From contig CAIXFY010000056.1 in the NCBI GenBank assembly GCA_903918885.1, forward strand, positions 1 to 47,047: a stretch of DNA of 47,047 nucleotides, written 5' to 3'. Positions 17,193 to 24,534 of the stretch are shown here, in pieces (the first letter of the stretch is position 1; every line of letters begins with the position of its first letter). The notes below the pieces were generated by a model. That model worked only from the letters and a program-made list of their open reading frames with translations, did no database searches and had not been told where the DNA came from. The position numbers were made by a program, and so were the translations under genes. This DNA comes from an uncultured Verrucomicrobia subdivision 3 bacterium (GTDB lineage: Bacteria > Verrucomicrobiota > Verrucomicrobiia > Limisphaerales > UBA11358).

Positions 17193-17198
17193 TATAAT
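17193..17198 (+). promoter_or_regulatory. Perfect -10 box just upstream of purC
   Basis: TATAAT lies only 9 bases before the purC ATG, after an AT-rich run. The -35 region is weak (CTGTAA at a 17-base spacing). If used, transcription would start at or within a few bases of the ATG, giving a leaderless or near-leaderless mRNA. Confidence 0.45.
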
Positions 17199-17207
17199 CC
17201 CGCCCCT

Positions 17208-18095
17208 ATGAACGAACCAATTCTCCAGCTCGATCTCCCCGGGATCAAAAAAATCCGCTCCGGCAAAGTCCGCGAAGTCTTTGACCTTGGCGACCGCTTC
17301 CTGCTCGTCGCCAGCGACCGCATCTCCGCGTTCGACGTCATCATGCCCAACGGCATTCCGCGCAAAGGCGAGGTGCTCACGCAAATCTCGCACTTCTGGT
17401 TCGAGAAATTTTCCGGCCTCGTCCCGAACCACCTGCTCGCCAAAGCCGACGACCCGCTCCCCGCGAACCTTCAGCCCTACGCCGCGCAACTCGACAAGCG
17501 CTCGATGATCGTGAAGAAAGCCAAGCCGCTCGCCATCGAGTGCATCGTGCGCGGCTACCTTTCCGGCAGCGGCTTGAAGGAATACAAAAAATCCCAGACC
17601 GTCTGCGGCATCCAGTTGCCCGCTGGATTGGTGGATTCTTCCGAATTGCCCGAGCCGATTTTCACGCCGTCCACCAAGGCCGAGGCCGAACACGACGAAA
17701 ATATTTCCTTCGAAGAAGCCTGCAAGATCGTGGGCACCGACCTCGCCACACAGGCGCGCGACTTGAGCCTGAAAATCTACAATGCCGGACGCGATTACGC
17801 CAAGCAACGCGGCATCATCATCGCCGACACGAAATTTGAGTTCGGTCTATTCGAAGGCAAACTCATCCTCATTGACGAAGTGCTCACGCCCGATTCCTCG
17901 CGCTTCTGGCCGGCGGACAAATACGCGCCCGGCCGCAGCCAGCCGAGCTTCGACAAACAATTCGTCCGCGACTATCTCGAAACACTGACGTGGGACAAAA
18001 CCCCGCCCGGCCCGACGCTCCCCGCCGAAGTCGTCGCCAAAACCAGCGCGACGTATCTGGAGGCTTACGAGCGGCTGACGGGGAAGAAGCTGTGA
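17208..18095 (+). CDS. purC: Phosphoribosylaminoimidazole-succinocarboxamide synthase
   Basis: Ligates CAIR and aspartate using ATP to form SAICAR in purine synthesis. The 295-aa length matches the longer yeast-like SAICAR synthetases. Motifs are KIRSGKVREVFDLGD (ATP-binding glycine region), LVASDRISAFDVIMP, ECIVRGYLSGSG, IIADTKFEFG, LIDEVLTPDSSRFWP and SFDKQFVRDYLE. The last 60 bases (18036-18095, encoding AKTSATYLEAYERLTGKKL and stop) are repeated at 18619-18678 with only silent changes. This marks the carboxyl end as a recombination junction. Its stop overlaps the GTG start of the next gene. Confidence 0.96.
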   Translation: MNEPILQLDLPGIKKIRSGKVREVFDLGDRFLLVASDRISAFDVIMPNGIPRKGEVLTQISHFWFEKFSGLVPNHLLAKADDPLPANLQPYAAQLDKRSMIVKKAKPLAIECIVRGYLSGSGLKEYKKSQTVCGIQLPAGLVDSSELPEPIFTPSTKAEAEHDENISFEEACKIVGTDLATQARDLSLKIYNAGRDYAKQRGIIIADTKFEFGLFEGKLILIDEVLTPDSSRFWPADKYAPGRSQPSFDKQFVRDYLETLTWDKTPPGPTLPAEVVAKTSATYLEAYERLTGKKL

Positions 18096-18394
18096 CCGAG
18101 ATCACCAAATCCAAAAACGGTGTCATCATCCGGCTCACGGATGAACGCTGGTCGCACATCTGCGAAGAACACGCCGAGTTGGCGGGTTTGAAGCTGGACG
18201 TGCTGGAGACGGTAGCCGAGCCGGAGCGGATTCTGTCTGGCGGCGGAGGTGAACTGCTGGCGCTCAAGAAACAAACCGATGGCAAAATCCTCGTGGCCGT
18301 GTATCGTGAGGAGGCTGGCGACGGCTTTGTCATCACCGCGTTTCTGACGCGGCGAGAAACCGCGCTCAACCGGAGAAAACAATTATGGCCGTAG
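18092..18394 (+). CDS. Putative toxin-like protein paired with DUF2283 protein
   Basis: 100 residues from GTG at 18092, which overlaps the purC stop (GTGA). The pattern is RLTDERWSHICEEHAEL, then a helix with VLETVAEPERIL, strands LLALKKQ and ILVAVYRE, and FVITAFLTRR. This W..I...H.EL..L......P..I pattern is common in small proteins encoded just upstream of DUF2283 proteins. They are regarded as possible type II toxins with a RelE/BrnT- or PBECR-like fold. The downstream DUF2283 gene overlaps by 10 bases, as expected for a toxin-antitoxin operon. Activity is unproven. The pair appears to have been brought in by recombination at the purC end. Confidence 0.72.
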   Translation: MTEITKSKNGVIIRLTDERWSHICEEHAELAGLKLDVLETVAEPERILSGGGGELLALKKQTDGKILVAVYREEAGDGFVITAFLTRRETALNRRKQLWP

Positions 18395-18612
18395 CCGAAA
18401 TTAACGAATATGTGAAGATGCTGGCCACCGTGAAAGGCACGCCGCACCGCTACCTCTGGTCGTCCTACGATGCCGAGGCGGATGTGCTTTACATCAACTT
18501 CAAAAAGCCCAGCCACGCCACCGATTCAGAACTGACCGACGACGACATCCTCGTCCGTTATGAGGGTGAAGAAGTTGTTGGCCTGACCGTCCTACACGCC
18601 AGCAAGCGCTGA
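18385..18612 (+). CDS. DUF2283 protein, putative antitoxin partner
   Basis: 75 residues. The DUF2283 pattern is clear: SSYDAEADVLYINF, then SELTDDDILVRYEGEEVVGLTVLHASKR (shown in part: DDILVRYEG, VVGLTVLHAS). DUF2283 proteins are small beta proteins often encoded with toxin-like partners. This one overlaps the preceding gene by 10 bases and starts with ATG. Its stop is followed after 6 bases by the second copy of the purC 3' end, so the two-gene module is neatly bracketed by purC sequence. Confidence 0.8.
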   Translation: MAVAEINEYVKMLATVKGTPHRYLWSSYDAEADVLYINFKKPSHATDSELTDDDILVRYEGEEVVGLTVLHASKR

Positions 18613-18618
18613 AAACCC

Positions 18619-18678
18619 GCCAAAACCAGCGCGACGTATCTGGAAGCTTACGAACGGCTCACGGGAAAAAAGCTTTAA
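18619..18678 (+). pseudogene. Remnant: duplicated 3' end of purC
   Basis: 60 bases align without gaps to 18036-18095 of purC. The first 26 bases are identical and there are seven differences overall. Every difference is at a third codon position and silent, or changes TGA to TAA. The copy still encodes the purC carboxyl end AKTSATYLEAYERLTGKKL plus stop but has no start or ribosome-binding site. It is best read as the end of a former resident or donor purC left behind when the toxin/antitoxin-like pair was inserted. Confidence 0.9.
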
Positions 18679-18784
18679 TCATTTAAGCCCATTGTGGCTG
18701 CGGCGGACAATATGGGTTATCGCTAGGAATGAAATTTAATGAGAGGGAACAGAGAAACAAAATTCTCACCAAAAGAACGAAGCC

Positions 18785-19846
18785 ATGAAAACCCGGGTTA
18801 TAGCGGTATGCTTGTGCTTGGTTGCCCTTGTTCTGCTTCTGCGGCCATACCTTGCCCGGAAATGGAGCGCTTTCGACACGAACCGCATGTTTCGTGGCGA
18901 GCCCGTTTACAATGGCAAGCCGCTCCATGAATGGGCGATTCAAACTGAAAATGGTGACTATGTCACCGGCGGTCCTTCGGCGGGCGCCATCGAAGCGGCC
19001 AGAGCCATCCAAGCCATCGGGCCGAAAGCTGTTCCATGGCTCATCAAATGGATGGAATCACCGGTGAGTGATTATCGGACGTCCGGAGCGGTCTATGCTT
19101 TTAAGGCTTTAGGTTCGGACGGAAAACCAGCCATTCCGGAGTTAGCAAAAATCTTGAATAATAAAGATGCCATGGATGATTATAGCTCTTGGCACAATGC
19201 CGCCGAAGCGATCTCTTATTTAGGCCCAGAAGCCATTCCGGCGATGCTCACCGCAGCAACAAATCTTTCAGGGCGGCATATCCGATGGGAGCTAATTGAA
19301 AATCTCGGCAACATGGAGACTAACGGCATTTCTGCAATACCTGCATTAATTGGATGGACGCAAGACAAGGATGAGTGGGTAAGATTAGGTGCGGTCAATG
19401 CTCTGGGCCGAATCGGAATGGAACCAGCACGGGTCATTCCTGTGCTCGTCAAGGCACTGAGGGATGCAGACCCCTTGGTTCGACGCGATGCGGCGAGTGC
19501 TTTGGGAAATTACGGCAAAGAAGCAAAAGATGCCGTGCCGGACTTAATCAAGGTGCTGGATGATGCCGATTGGCAGACACAGACCGGCGCGATTGAAGGG
19601 CTGGGTTGGATTGGCGAACAACGGGAAGTAGTCATACCGTTGATTATTAAGAAACTGCATTCCAATAACGGAATTGTCCGACGGGTCTCGGGTTTTGCCT
19701 TGGGCGAACTGGGTGGAAAGGAGGCTTTTGACGCTTTGATGCAAGCGACGGATGACCCCGATGGGTTTGTGCGCGAAGCAGTCTTTCATTCGTTAACTAA
19801 AATTGACCCCAATGCATTGGAGAAATCTGGGAAAAAATTCTACTGA
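18785..19846 (+). CDS. Membrane-anchored HEAT-repeat protein (accessory)
   Basis: 353 residues. An amino-terminal hydrophobic segment (VIAVCLCLVALVLLLRPYLA, residues 5-24) acts as anchor or signal. A short linker (NGKPLHEWA) leads to about eight HEAT/PBS-lyase repeats from 50 to the end. Clear repeats include DKDEWVRLGAVNALG, DADPLVRRDAASALG, DADWQTQTGAIEGLG and DPDGFVREAVFHSL. The repeats would lie outside the cytoplasm. Base composition is visibly AT-richer than purC or alkD, and the gene sits between two recombination scars, so recent acquisition is likely. Function unknown. Confidence 0.82.
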   Translation: MKTRVIAVCLCLVALVLLLRPYLARKWSAFDTNRMFRGEPVYNGKPLHEWAIQTENGDYVTGGPSAGAIEAARAIQAIGPKAVPWLIKWMESPVSDYRTSGAVYAFKALGSDGKPAIPELAKILNNKDAMDDYSSWHNAAEAISYLGPEAIPAMLTAATNLSGRHIRWELIENLGNMETNGISAIPALIGWTQDKDEWVRLGAVNALGRIGMEPARVIPVLVKALRDADPLVRRDAASALGNYGKEAKDAVPDLIKVLDDADWQTQTGAIEGLGWIGEQREVVIPLIIKKLHSNNGIVRRVSGFALGELGGKEAFDALMQATDDPDGFVREAVFHSLTKIDPNALEKSGKKFY

Positions 19847-19924
19847 TTCAGAGTCCTCTCGTGACTTGCCGACTATCTGCTGGCGCAGCTTTTCACCTTG
19901 GCGGCATTTCTTTATGGTTTTCGA

Positions 19925-20647
19925 ATGCGTCCCACTAAAATCTCGTTAACAATTTTGCGTTCGCGATTGCAAACCCTCGCCTCGCCAGCCGCGGCGAAGG
20001 TCGCGCAAGGATTTTTCAAAACCGCGCCGGGTGAATATGGCGCGGGCGATACGTTCATCGGCATCCGCGTGCCGGTCTTGCGCACGCTGGCCAAGGAATT
20101 TCGCGCGTTGCCGTTGCCGGAGGTGTCGGCGTTGCTACATTCGCCCATCCACGAGGAACGACTGCTGGCGTTGATGATCCTGGTGGACGGCTATGCGCGG
20201 GCCGATGCCGCCGGTCGCGCCAAAATCTACGCGCTCTATCTGGAACATCTCGACCGCGTGAATAACTGGGATCTGGTGGATACCTCCGCGCCTTACATCG
20301 TCGGGCCGCATCTGGCGGAACGGTCGCGGGAGATTTTGTTCCGGCTGGCGCGGGCGAAAAATCTCTGGCATCGCCGCGTGGCCATGCTCGCGACATTTCA
20401 TTTCATCCGCCAAAACGATTTCGCCGACGCGCTGCGTCTCGCGGAACTTCTGCGCGATGATGAACATGATCTGATGCACAAAGCCGTCGGCTGGATGCTC
20501 CGCGAGATCGGCAAGCGGGACGCGCCGGTGCTGAAGAAATTTCTCCAGCAACACGCCGCACGGATGCCGCGCACGATGTTGCGCTATGCGATTGAAAAAC
20601 TATCGGAAGGCGAGCGGCAGCGGTATCTTCGCATGGGTAAGATTTAA
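19925..20647 (+). CDS. DNA alkylation repair protein, AlkD-like HEAT-fold glycosylase
   Basis: 240 residues from ATG 19925; an upstream in-frame codon at 19898 adds nothing conserved. AlkD-family proteins excise alkylated purines using a HEAT-like superhelix. Family features are YGAGDTFIGIRVPVLR near 40, the HEERLLALMILV helix, VNNWDLVDTSAPYIVG (the conserved NxWDxVD), WHRRVAMLATFHFIR, HDLMHKAVGWMLREIGKRD and MPRTMLRYAIEKL. The conserved Trp and Asp of the active cleft are both present. It directly precedes a 51-base relic of the xerC start, suggesting alkD-xerC was the original gene order. Confidence 0.9.
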   Translation: MRPTKISLTILRSRLQTLASPAAAKVAQGFFKTAPGEYGAGDTFIGIRVPVLRTLAKEFRALPLPEVSALLHSPIHEERLLALMILVDGYARADAAGRAKIYALYLEHLDRVNNWDLVDTSAPYIVGPHLAERSREILFRLARAKNLWHRRVAMLATFHFIRQNDFADALRLAELLRDDEHDLMHKAVGWMLREIGKRDAPVLKKFLQQHAARMPRTMLRYAIEKLSEGERQRYLRMGKI

Positions 20648-20650
20648 GTC

Positions 20651-20701
20651 ATGCAAACGCTCGTCGAAGATTTTCTGCAATACCTGCGCCACGTTCGGTA
20701 A
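20651..20701 (+). pseudogene. Remnant: duplicated 5' end of xerC
   Basis: Starts ATG 3 bases after the alkD-like stop and encodes MQTLVEDFLQYLRHVR, then TAA. The first 42 bases align with 22091-22132 at the start of the full xerC, with three differences: ATG/GTG start, CTG/CTA and CGC/CGG. None changes the protein. After the shared histidine codon the sequences part. It is too short to be a working gene and marks the position where xerC formerly began. Confidence 0.88.
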
Positions 20702-20802
20702 ATGGGGGATGGGACTTTGGCCATTGCCTGCTTTCGTCTGGCGGATGAAGCGAGTTTGACACCACTTGGGAGCGGAAGTATGCTCGCACCCAGAATCACA
20801 CC

Positions 20803-22032
20803 ATGAAATCTCACCACCCATCGTCGAGCGCGGGCGGATGGTCGCGCCGTCAATTCATCCAAGCCAGTGCCGCTGGTGCCGTGGGCTTGTCGCTGACAGG
20901 GCTACCCGCCAGCGCAGCCGAAAAAAGCGCCGACCTGCCAGTATTGCCCAAGCGGCGTTATGGCCGAACCGGTTTGGAAATCAGCGCGCTGGTCGGGGCG
21001 TCGGATTGGAGCGCGGACGTGATTCCTCTGGCAGTCAAGGCGGGAGTCAATTATTGGCACAAGGCGCAGCGCTGGACCAAGGAAACCTTTCCCGCCGCGC
21101 TCAAAAGCCAACCGCGCGAGGCATATAAACTCGAAGTGGTCGTGGATCGGGTGGGCGGCGATCACAAGCGCGGACACATTGACGAGGAGCAGCATTATCA
21201 GTTCGTGAAAGACGCCGTCACCAAGACTGGCGTGGGTTACTTCGACGTGTTCAAGTTCCATTTTGGGTTCCACTCACTGGAGGAGGCGAAAACAAATCCG
21301 GGAATCGTCAAAGCCTTTGAGCGATTGAAAAAGGAAGGATTGGTGAAGCATCTGGCCATCTCGCAGCACCACTACAACGACATCGGCGGCGACATGGCCT
21401 TTGAGATTCTGGATTATTTGAGCCAACATTCGCCATTCGAGGCGGCGCAATTTTTTTACACCTACGGCGACCGGAAGGAAACGCAAGATTTGATCGCAGC
21501 AGCCAAATCACGAGACTTCGGCACCATCGCCATGAAGACGATGCGAGGCATGGGGCGTGCGTCCGGAGACAAGCAAATGCAGGGGCTTCTGTCCGACCCA
21601 AAATACGCTGGCAGCACGCCGAGCACGGCGATGGTGAAGTGGCTGATGGGCAACTCCAACCTCACGGCCGCAGTAATCGCGACCAAAAGTTTTGATCAAT
21701 TGTTCGAGAACGTCCGCGCCGTCCACGCCGCCACGTTGGGGGTGAATGACCGACGCACGCTGGATTTGCTGGCTGGCTACAATCGCGGCCTGACCTGCCT
21801 ACTATGCTCCGACTGCGTGACAGTCTGCCCAGAGCAGATTGGCATCGCGGACATCCTACGCTACGAACGTTACGCCCTGGATTACCACGAATTGGATCGC
21901 GCCAAGGCCGAGTATCGTGCACTGACCAAGAACGGCACCGCCTGCATCGCCTGCGGCGACTGCATGCCGAACTGCCGTGCGGACATCAACATCCTCGCCA
22001 AACTCAAGGAAGTGCACTCGCTGTTAGGTTGA
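20803..22032 (+). CDS. Tat-exported aldo/keto reductase-like protein with two [4Fe-4S] sites and degenerate catalytic residues
   Basis: 409 residues with a Tat signal (WSRRQFIQASAAGAVGLSL, cleavage near SAA-E). A (beta/alpha)8 aldo/keto reductase-like domain spans about 50-330, and a ferredoxin-like tail has CLLCSDCVTVCP and CIACGDCMPNC. By motif alignment, the catalytic Asp-Tyr pair of YFDTA..Y is replaced in GVNYWHKAQRW (H86 and W91) and the Lys of the next strand by Arg (VVVDRVGG, R116). The His is kept (KFHFGF). It may be an electron-transfer or binding protein instead of a normal reductase. It is inserted between alkD and xerC and preceded by an xerC relic. Confidence 0.85.
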   Translation: MKSHHPSSSAGGWSRRQFIQASAAGAVGLSLTGLPASAAEKSADLPVLPKRRYGRTGLEISALVGASDWSADVIPLAVKAGVNYWHKAQRWTKETFPAALKSQPREAYKLEVVVDRVGGDHKRGHIDEEQHYQFVKDAVTKTGVGYFDVFKFHFGFHSLEEAKTNPGIVKAFERLKKEGLVKHLAISQHHYNDIGGDMAFEILDYLSQHSPFEAAQFFYTYGDRKETQDLIAAAKSRDFGTIAMKTMRGMGRASGDKQMQGLLSDPKYAGSTPSTAMVKWLMGNSNLTAAVIATKSFDQLFENVRAVHAATLGVNDRRTLDLLAGYNRGLTCLLCSDCVTVCPEQIGIADILRYERYALDYHELDRAKAEYRALTKNGTACIACGDCMPNCRADINILAKLKEVHSLLG

Positions 22033-22090
22033 GCGGCAACCGACTGCTTTTGCCGTGCGTCCACGTCCGCGGATGCATTATTATTGCTTC

Positions 22091-23035
22091 GTGCAAACGC
22101 TCGTCGAAGATTTTCTACAATACCTGCGGCACGAGCGCGGGCAGTCCGACAACACGGCGAAAACTTACGCTGCGCTCCTAGGTAAATTCACCGCGTGGGC
22201 GGCGAAACAAAATCTCCCGGACTGGCAATCGGTTGAACTGAAACATCTCATGGCGTTTCTCGCGCACGAGCGCGTGCGCGGCGCGTCCACCGGTCGCCCA
22301 TCCACGCGAGAGAGTGCTGCGCCCAAGCCCGCACGGCGCATGAGCGGCGAGAGTGTCTATTTGGAAATCGCGGCGCTGCGGGCGTTTTACAAATTTGCCG
22401 AGAACGAAAAGTTTTTGCCGGCGAACATTGCGGAAAATCTTTCTTTACCGCGCCGCTGGAAACGTTTGCCCAAGGCGTTGAGCAACGACGAAATCAAAAA
22501 ATTGCTCGCGCCGGAAAATCCTGAAACCCCGCAAAGCTTGTGCGATCAGGCGATTTTGGAACTAGCTTACGCTTCCGGCTTGCGTCTGTCTGAATTAAAA
22601 AATTTGCGGCTGGAGCAACTTCACCTTGACGCGGGATTCATCAATGTCATCGGCAAAGGCAACAAGGAACGCGTCGTGCCAGTGGGCCGGACCGCGGTGG
22701 CAGCACTGAATCGTTTCATCGAAGTTGGTCGGCCAAAATTGATTACGCCGAAATCACCGGCGAATGTTTTCCTCACAAAACGCGGCACGCCGTTCGCGTC
22801 GGTGACGCTTTGGCTGCACATCAAAAATCGCGTTCGTCGTGCCGGAGTCGAACGCAACATGACGCCGCACATGCTGCGGCACAGTTTTGCGACGCATCTG
22901 CTGGAGCACGGCGCGGATTTACGGGTGATTCAGGAATTACTCGGCCACGCGAATATCGGCACCACGGAAATTTACACGCACGTCGCCAGCAACCGGCTGC
23001 GCGATATCCACCGGAAGTTCCACCCGCGAGCTTAA
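22091..23035 (+). CDS. xerC: Tyrosine recombinase XerC/XerD
   Basis: 314 residues from GTG at 22091. This start is chosen because the relic at 20651 has ATG at exactly the homologous codon; the longer frame from 22055 has no counterpart there. The SAM-like core-binding domain is in 1-105. The catalytic domain contains ASGLRLSELKNL (first Arg), GKGNKERVVPVG (Lys), HMLRHSFATHLLEHGADLR (H..R; given in part), LLGHANIGTTEIYTH (His and nucleophile Tyr). An insertion of about 20 residues rich in Pro, Arg and Ser (GRPSTRESAAPKPARRM) lies before helix four. It resolves chromosome dimers at dif with a partner recombinase. Confidence 0.92.
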   Translation: MQTLVEDFLQYLRHERGQSDNTAKTYAALLGKFTAWAAKQNLPDWQSVELKHLMAFLAHERVRGASTGRPSTRESAAPKPARRMSGESVYLEIAALRAFYKFAENEKFLPANIAENLSLPRRWKRLPKALSNDEIKKLLAPENPETPQSLCDQAILELAYASGLRLSELKNLRLEQLHLDAGFINVIGKGNKERVVPVGRTAVAALNRFIEVGRPKLITPKSPANVFLTKRGTPFASVTLWLHIKNRVRRAGVERNMTPHMLRHSFATHLLEHGADLRVIQELLGHANIGTTEIYTHVASNRLRDIHRKFHPRA

Positions 23036-23098
23036 AACTCTTTCCCCGCAGATTAAATCCTTTCTCCGAAAATCCGCACCATCGGCGGGGAAAAATGG

Positions 23099-23398
23099 TT
23101 ATTCAAAATCGTAGATGACGACTTTTTTGCCGACACGCTTGAAGACTTTCTCCACGAATTCGATGTGCTGCGGATGAACTTGATACGCCTGTTCCGCCGC
23201 CTTGTTCGGAAAAACCAGATTCAGCCCAACTTGATAGGATTGATCCACGACTGGGCGTGGGCTGGGCGACATCTGGCCGACGTGGAATTGCAGCACGCCG
23301 GGGATGTCCTTGAGATATTTGTTCGCGCCGGCGATGAGTTCGGCGGCGGCGTTTCGTTGCGCGGGGTCGATCCAGAAAATGACGATGTGTGAAAGCAT
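23099..23398 (-). CDS. Dabb (stress-responsive alpha/beta barrel) protein
   Basis: 99 residues from ATG 23398. The Dabb ferredoxin-like fold is indicated by the amino end MLSHIVIFWIDP, a helix with AAELIAGANKYLKDIPGV, strands FHVGQMSPS and VGLNLVFPNKAAEQAYQVHPQH, and the closing VIYDFE. Dabb proteins dimerise; plant members respond to stress, and some bacterial ones act as cyclases or aldolases. No catalytic residues are certain. It is convergent with xerC across 63 bases and divergent from fabD across a palindromic repeat. Upstream in-frame codons come from that repeat and are not counted. Confidence 0.87.
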   Translation of the reverse strand: MLSHIVIFWIDPAQRNAAAELIAGANKYLKDIPGVLQFHVGQMSPSPRPVVDQSYQVGLNLVFPNKAAEQAYQVHPQHIEFVEKVFKRVGKKVVIYDFE

Positions 23399-23410
23399 GG
23401 CTCGAATTAA

Positions 23411-23479
23411 AACACCAAGACCCGGAGACACAAAGAAAAATTTATTTTCAAAACTTGGTGTCTCGGTGTCTTTGTGGTT
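23411..23479. repeat. Dispersed imperfect inverted repeat, copy 2
   Basis: The arms ACACCAAGACCCGGAGACAC and GGTGTCTCGGTGTCTTTGTGG pair around an AT-rich centre. The element occupies nearly the whole space between the Dabb gene and fabD, so it lies where the promoter of fabD must be. Confidence 0.78.
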
Positions 23480-23484
23480 AGAAT
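23479..23484 (+). promoter_or_regulatory. Candidate -10 box of fabD at the edge of the repeat
   Basis: TAGAAT (5 of 6 to consensus) ends 6 bases before the fabD ATG, with TTGGTG 18 bases upstream inside the repeat arm. If used, the fabD message would be nearly leaderless, and the repeat would supply the -35 region. Confidence 0.35.
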
Positions 23485-23490
23485 TTTTCC

Positions 23491-24420
23491 ATGAGCAAAA
23501 CTGCATTCTTATTCGCTGGGCAAGGCGCACAAGTCGTCGGCATGGGCAAAGACCTCGCCGAGAAATTTCCGTCTGCCAAAGCGTGGTTCGACCGCGCTAA
23601 TGCCGCGCTCGGCTACGACCTCGCCGGCATTTGTTTCAACGGGCCGGAAGCCGAACTCACCAAGACGGAACACGCGCAACCGGGGATTTTTCTCGTGAGC
23701 TGGGTCGCATTTCAATTGCTCAAAGAACAAGTGCCGAATTTGAAATTTGACGCGACTGCCGGTCTTTCGCTCGGCGAATTCACGGCACTGACAGCAGCAG
23801 GCACACTGAGTTTTGAGGATGGCCTGCGCGTGGTGCGTCAGCGCGGCAAGTTCATGCAGGAAGCGTGTGAAGCGACCAAGGGCGGCATGGCGGCGATCAT
23901 CGGCCTCGACGAAGCGCCGACGCGCGAAGTCTGCGCGGAAGCTGGCGTGGTGCTAGCGAATCTGAATTGCCCCGGCCAGCTCGTGATTTCCGGCGCAGCG
24001 GAAAAAATTGTGATGGCCTGCGAACTCGCCAAGGCCAAGGGCGCGAAACGCGCGCTGCCGTTGCCGGTGGCGGGCGCATATCACTCGCCGCTCATGGCCA
24101 GCGCGCAGCCGAAGCTCGGCGCGGAACTGGCGAAGGTGAATCTGGTTTCGCCCAGCGTGCCGGTGATTTCCAACGTCACCGCGCAAGCGCACGGAACGCC
24201 GGCGGAAATTTCCGCGAAACTTGTCGAACAGGTGTGCGCGTCGGTGCTGTGGGAAACCTCGATGCGCGCGTTGCTGGCGCAAGGCTACACGCGGTTCATC
24301 GAACTCGGACCGGGCACGGCCTTGAGCGGATTTATGAAACGCATTGATAAAACGGCGACGATGCTGAACGTCGCGGACGTAGCGAGCTTGGAAGCCACGG
24401 TCAAAGCAATTTCAATTTAG
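23491..24420 (+). CDS. fabD: Malonyl-CoA--acyl carrier protein transacylase
   Basis: Loads malonate from CoA onto acyl carrier protein to start fatty acid elongation. The 309-aa length is typical. Motifs are AFLFAGQGAQVVGMG at the amino end, the nucleophile elbow GLSLGEFTAL (Ser near 92), VRQRGKFMQEA with the malonate-binding Arg, the catalytic His in VAGAYHSPLM, and FIELGPGTALSG. It is the only fab gene here; fabH, fabG, acpP and fabF are not adjacent, unlike the usual fab cluster. Its TAG stop overlaps the next palindromic repeat. Confidence 0.96.
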   Translation: MSKTAFLFAGQGAQVVGMGKDLAEKFPSAKAWFDRANAALGYDLAGICFNGPEAELTKTEHAQPGIFLVSWVAFQLLKEQVPNLKFDATAGLSLGEFTALTAAGTLSFEDGLRVVRQRGKFMQEACEATKGGMAAIIGLDEAPTREVCAEAGVVLANLNCPGQLVISGAAEKIVMACELAKAKGAKRALPLPVAGAYHSPLMASAQPKLGAELAKVNLVSPSVPVISNVTAQAHGTPAEISAKLVEQVCASVLWETSMRALLAQGYTRFIELGPGTALSGFMKRIDKTATMLNVADVASLEATVKAISI

Positions 24421-24502
24421 CCACAAATTTTCACAGATGAAACACCGTGTTTTTGCCGCAACGCTATTCCACAATTTCCCCCTCTGTGTTTAATCCGTGG
24501 CT
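24419..24502. repeat. Dispersed imperfect inverted repeat, copy 3 (divergent)
   Basis: The left end AGCCAC (overlapping the fabD stop) and the right end GTGGCT are complementary, with inner ACAGATGAAACAC and CTCTGTGTTTAATC partly complementary. It belongs to the same broad type as copies 1 and 2 but is more diverged. It forms most of the fabD-hisD spacer. Confidence 0.6.
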
Positions 24503-24534
24503 GACAATTTTGTGTGGATTGTTAATCTCATTCT

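Noticed and set aside
18619-18678. Attachment site (attR) of an integrative element
   Set aside because: The repeat pair is suggestive, but the enclosed 0.5 kb has no integrase or excision gene, and the silent-only differences fit homologous recombination better.
23041-23095. TTTCCCCGC...GCGGGGAAA inverted repeat between xerC and the Dabb gene as a shared terminator
   Set aside because: The loop would be about 35 bases and there is no T run for the plus strand; too weak to call.
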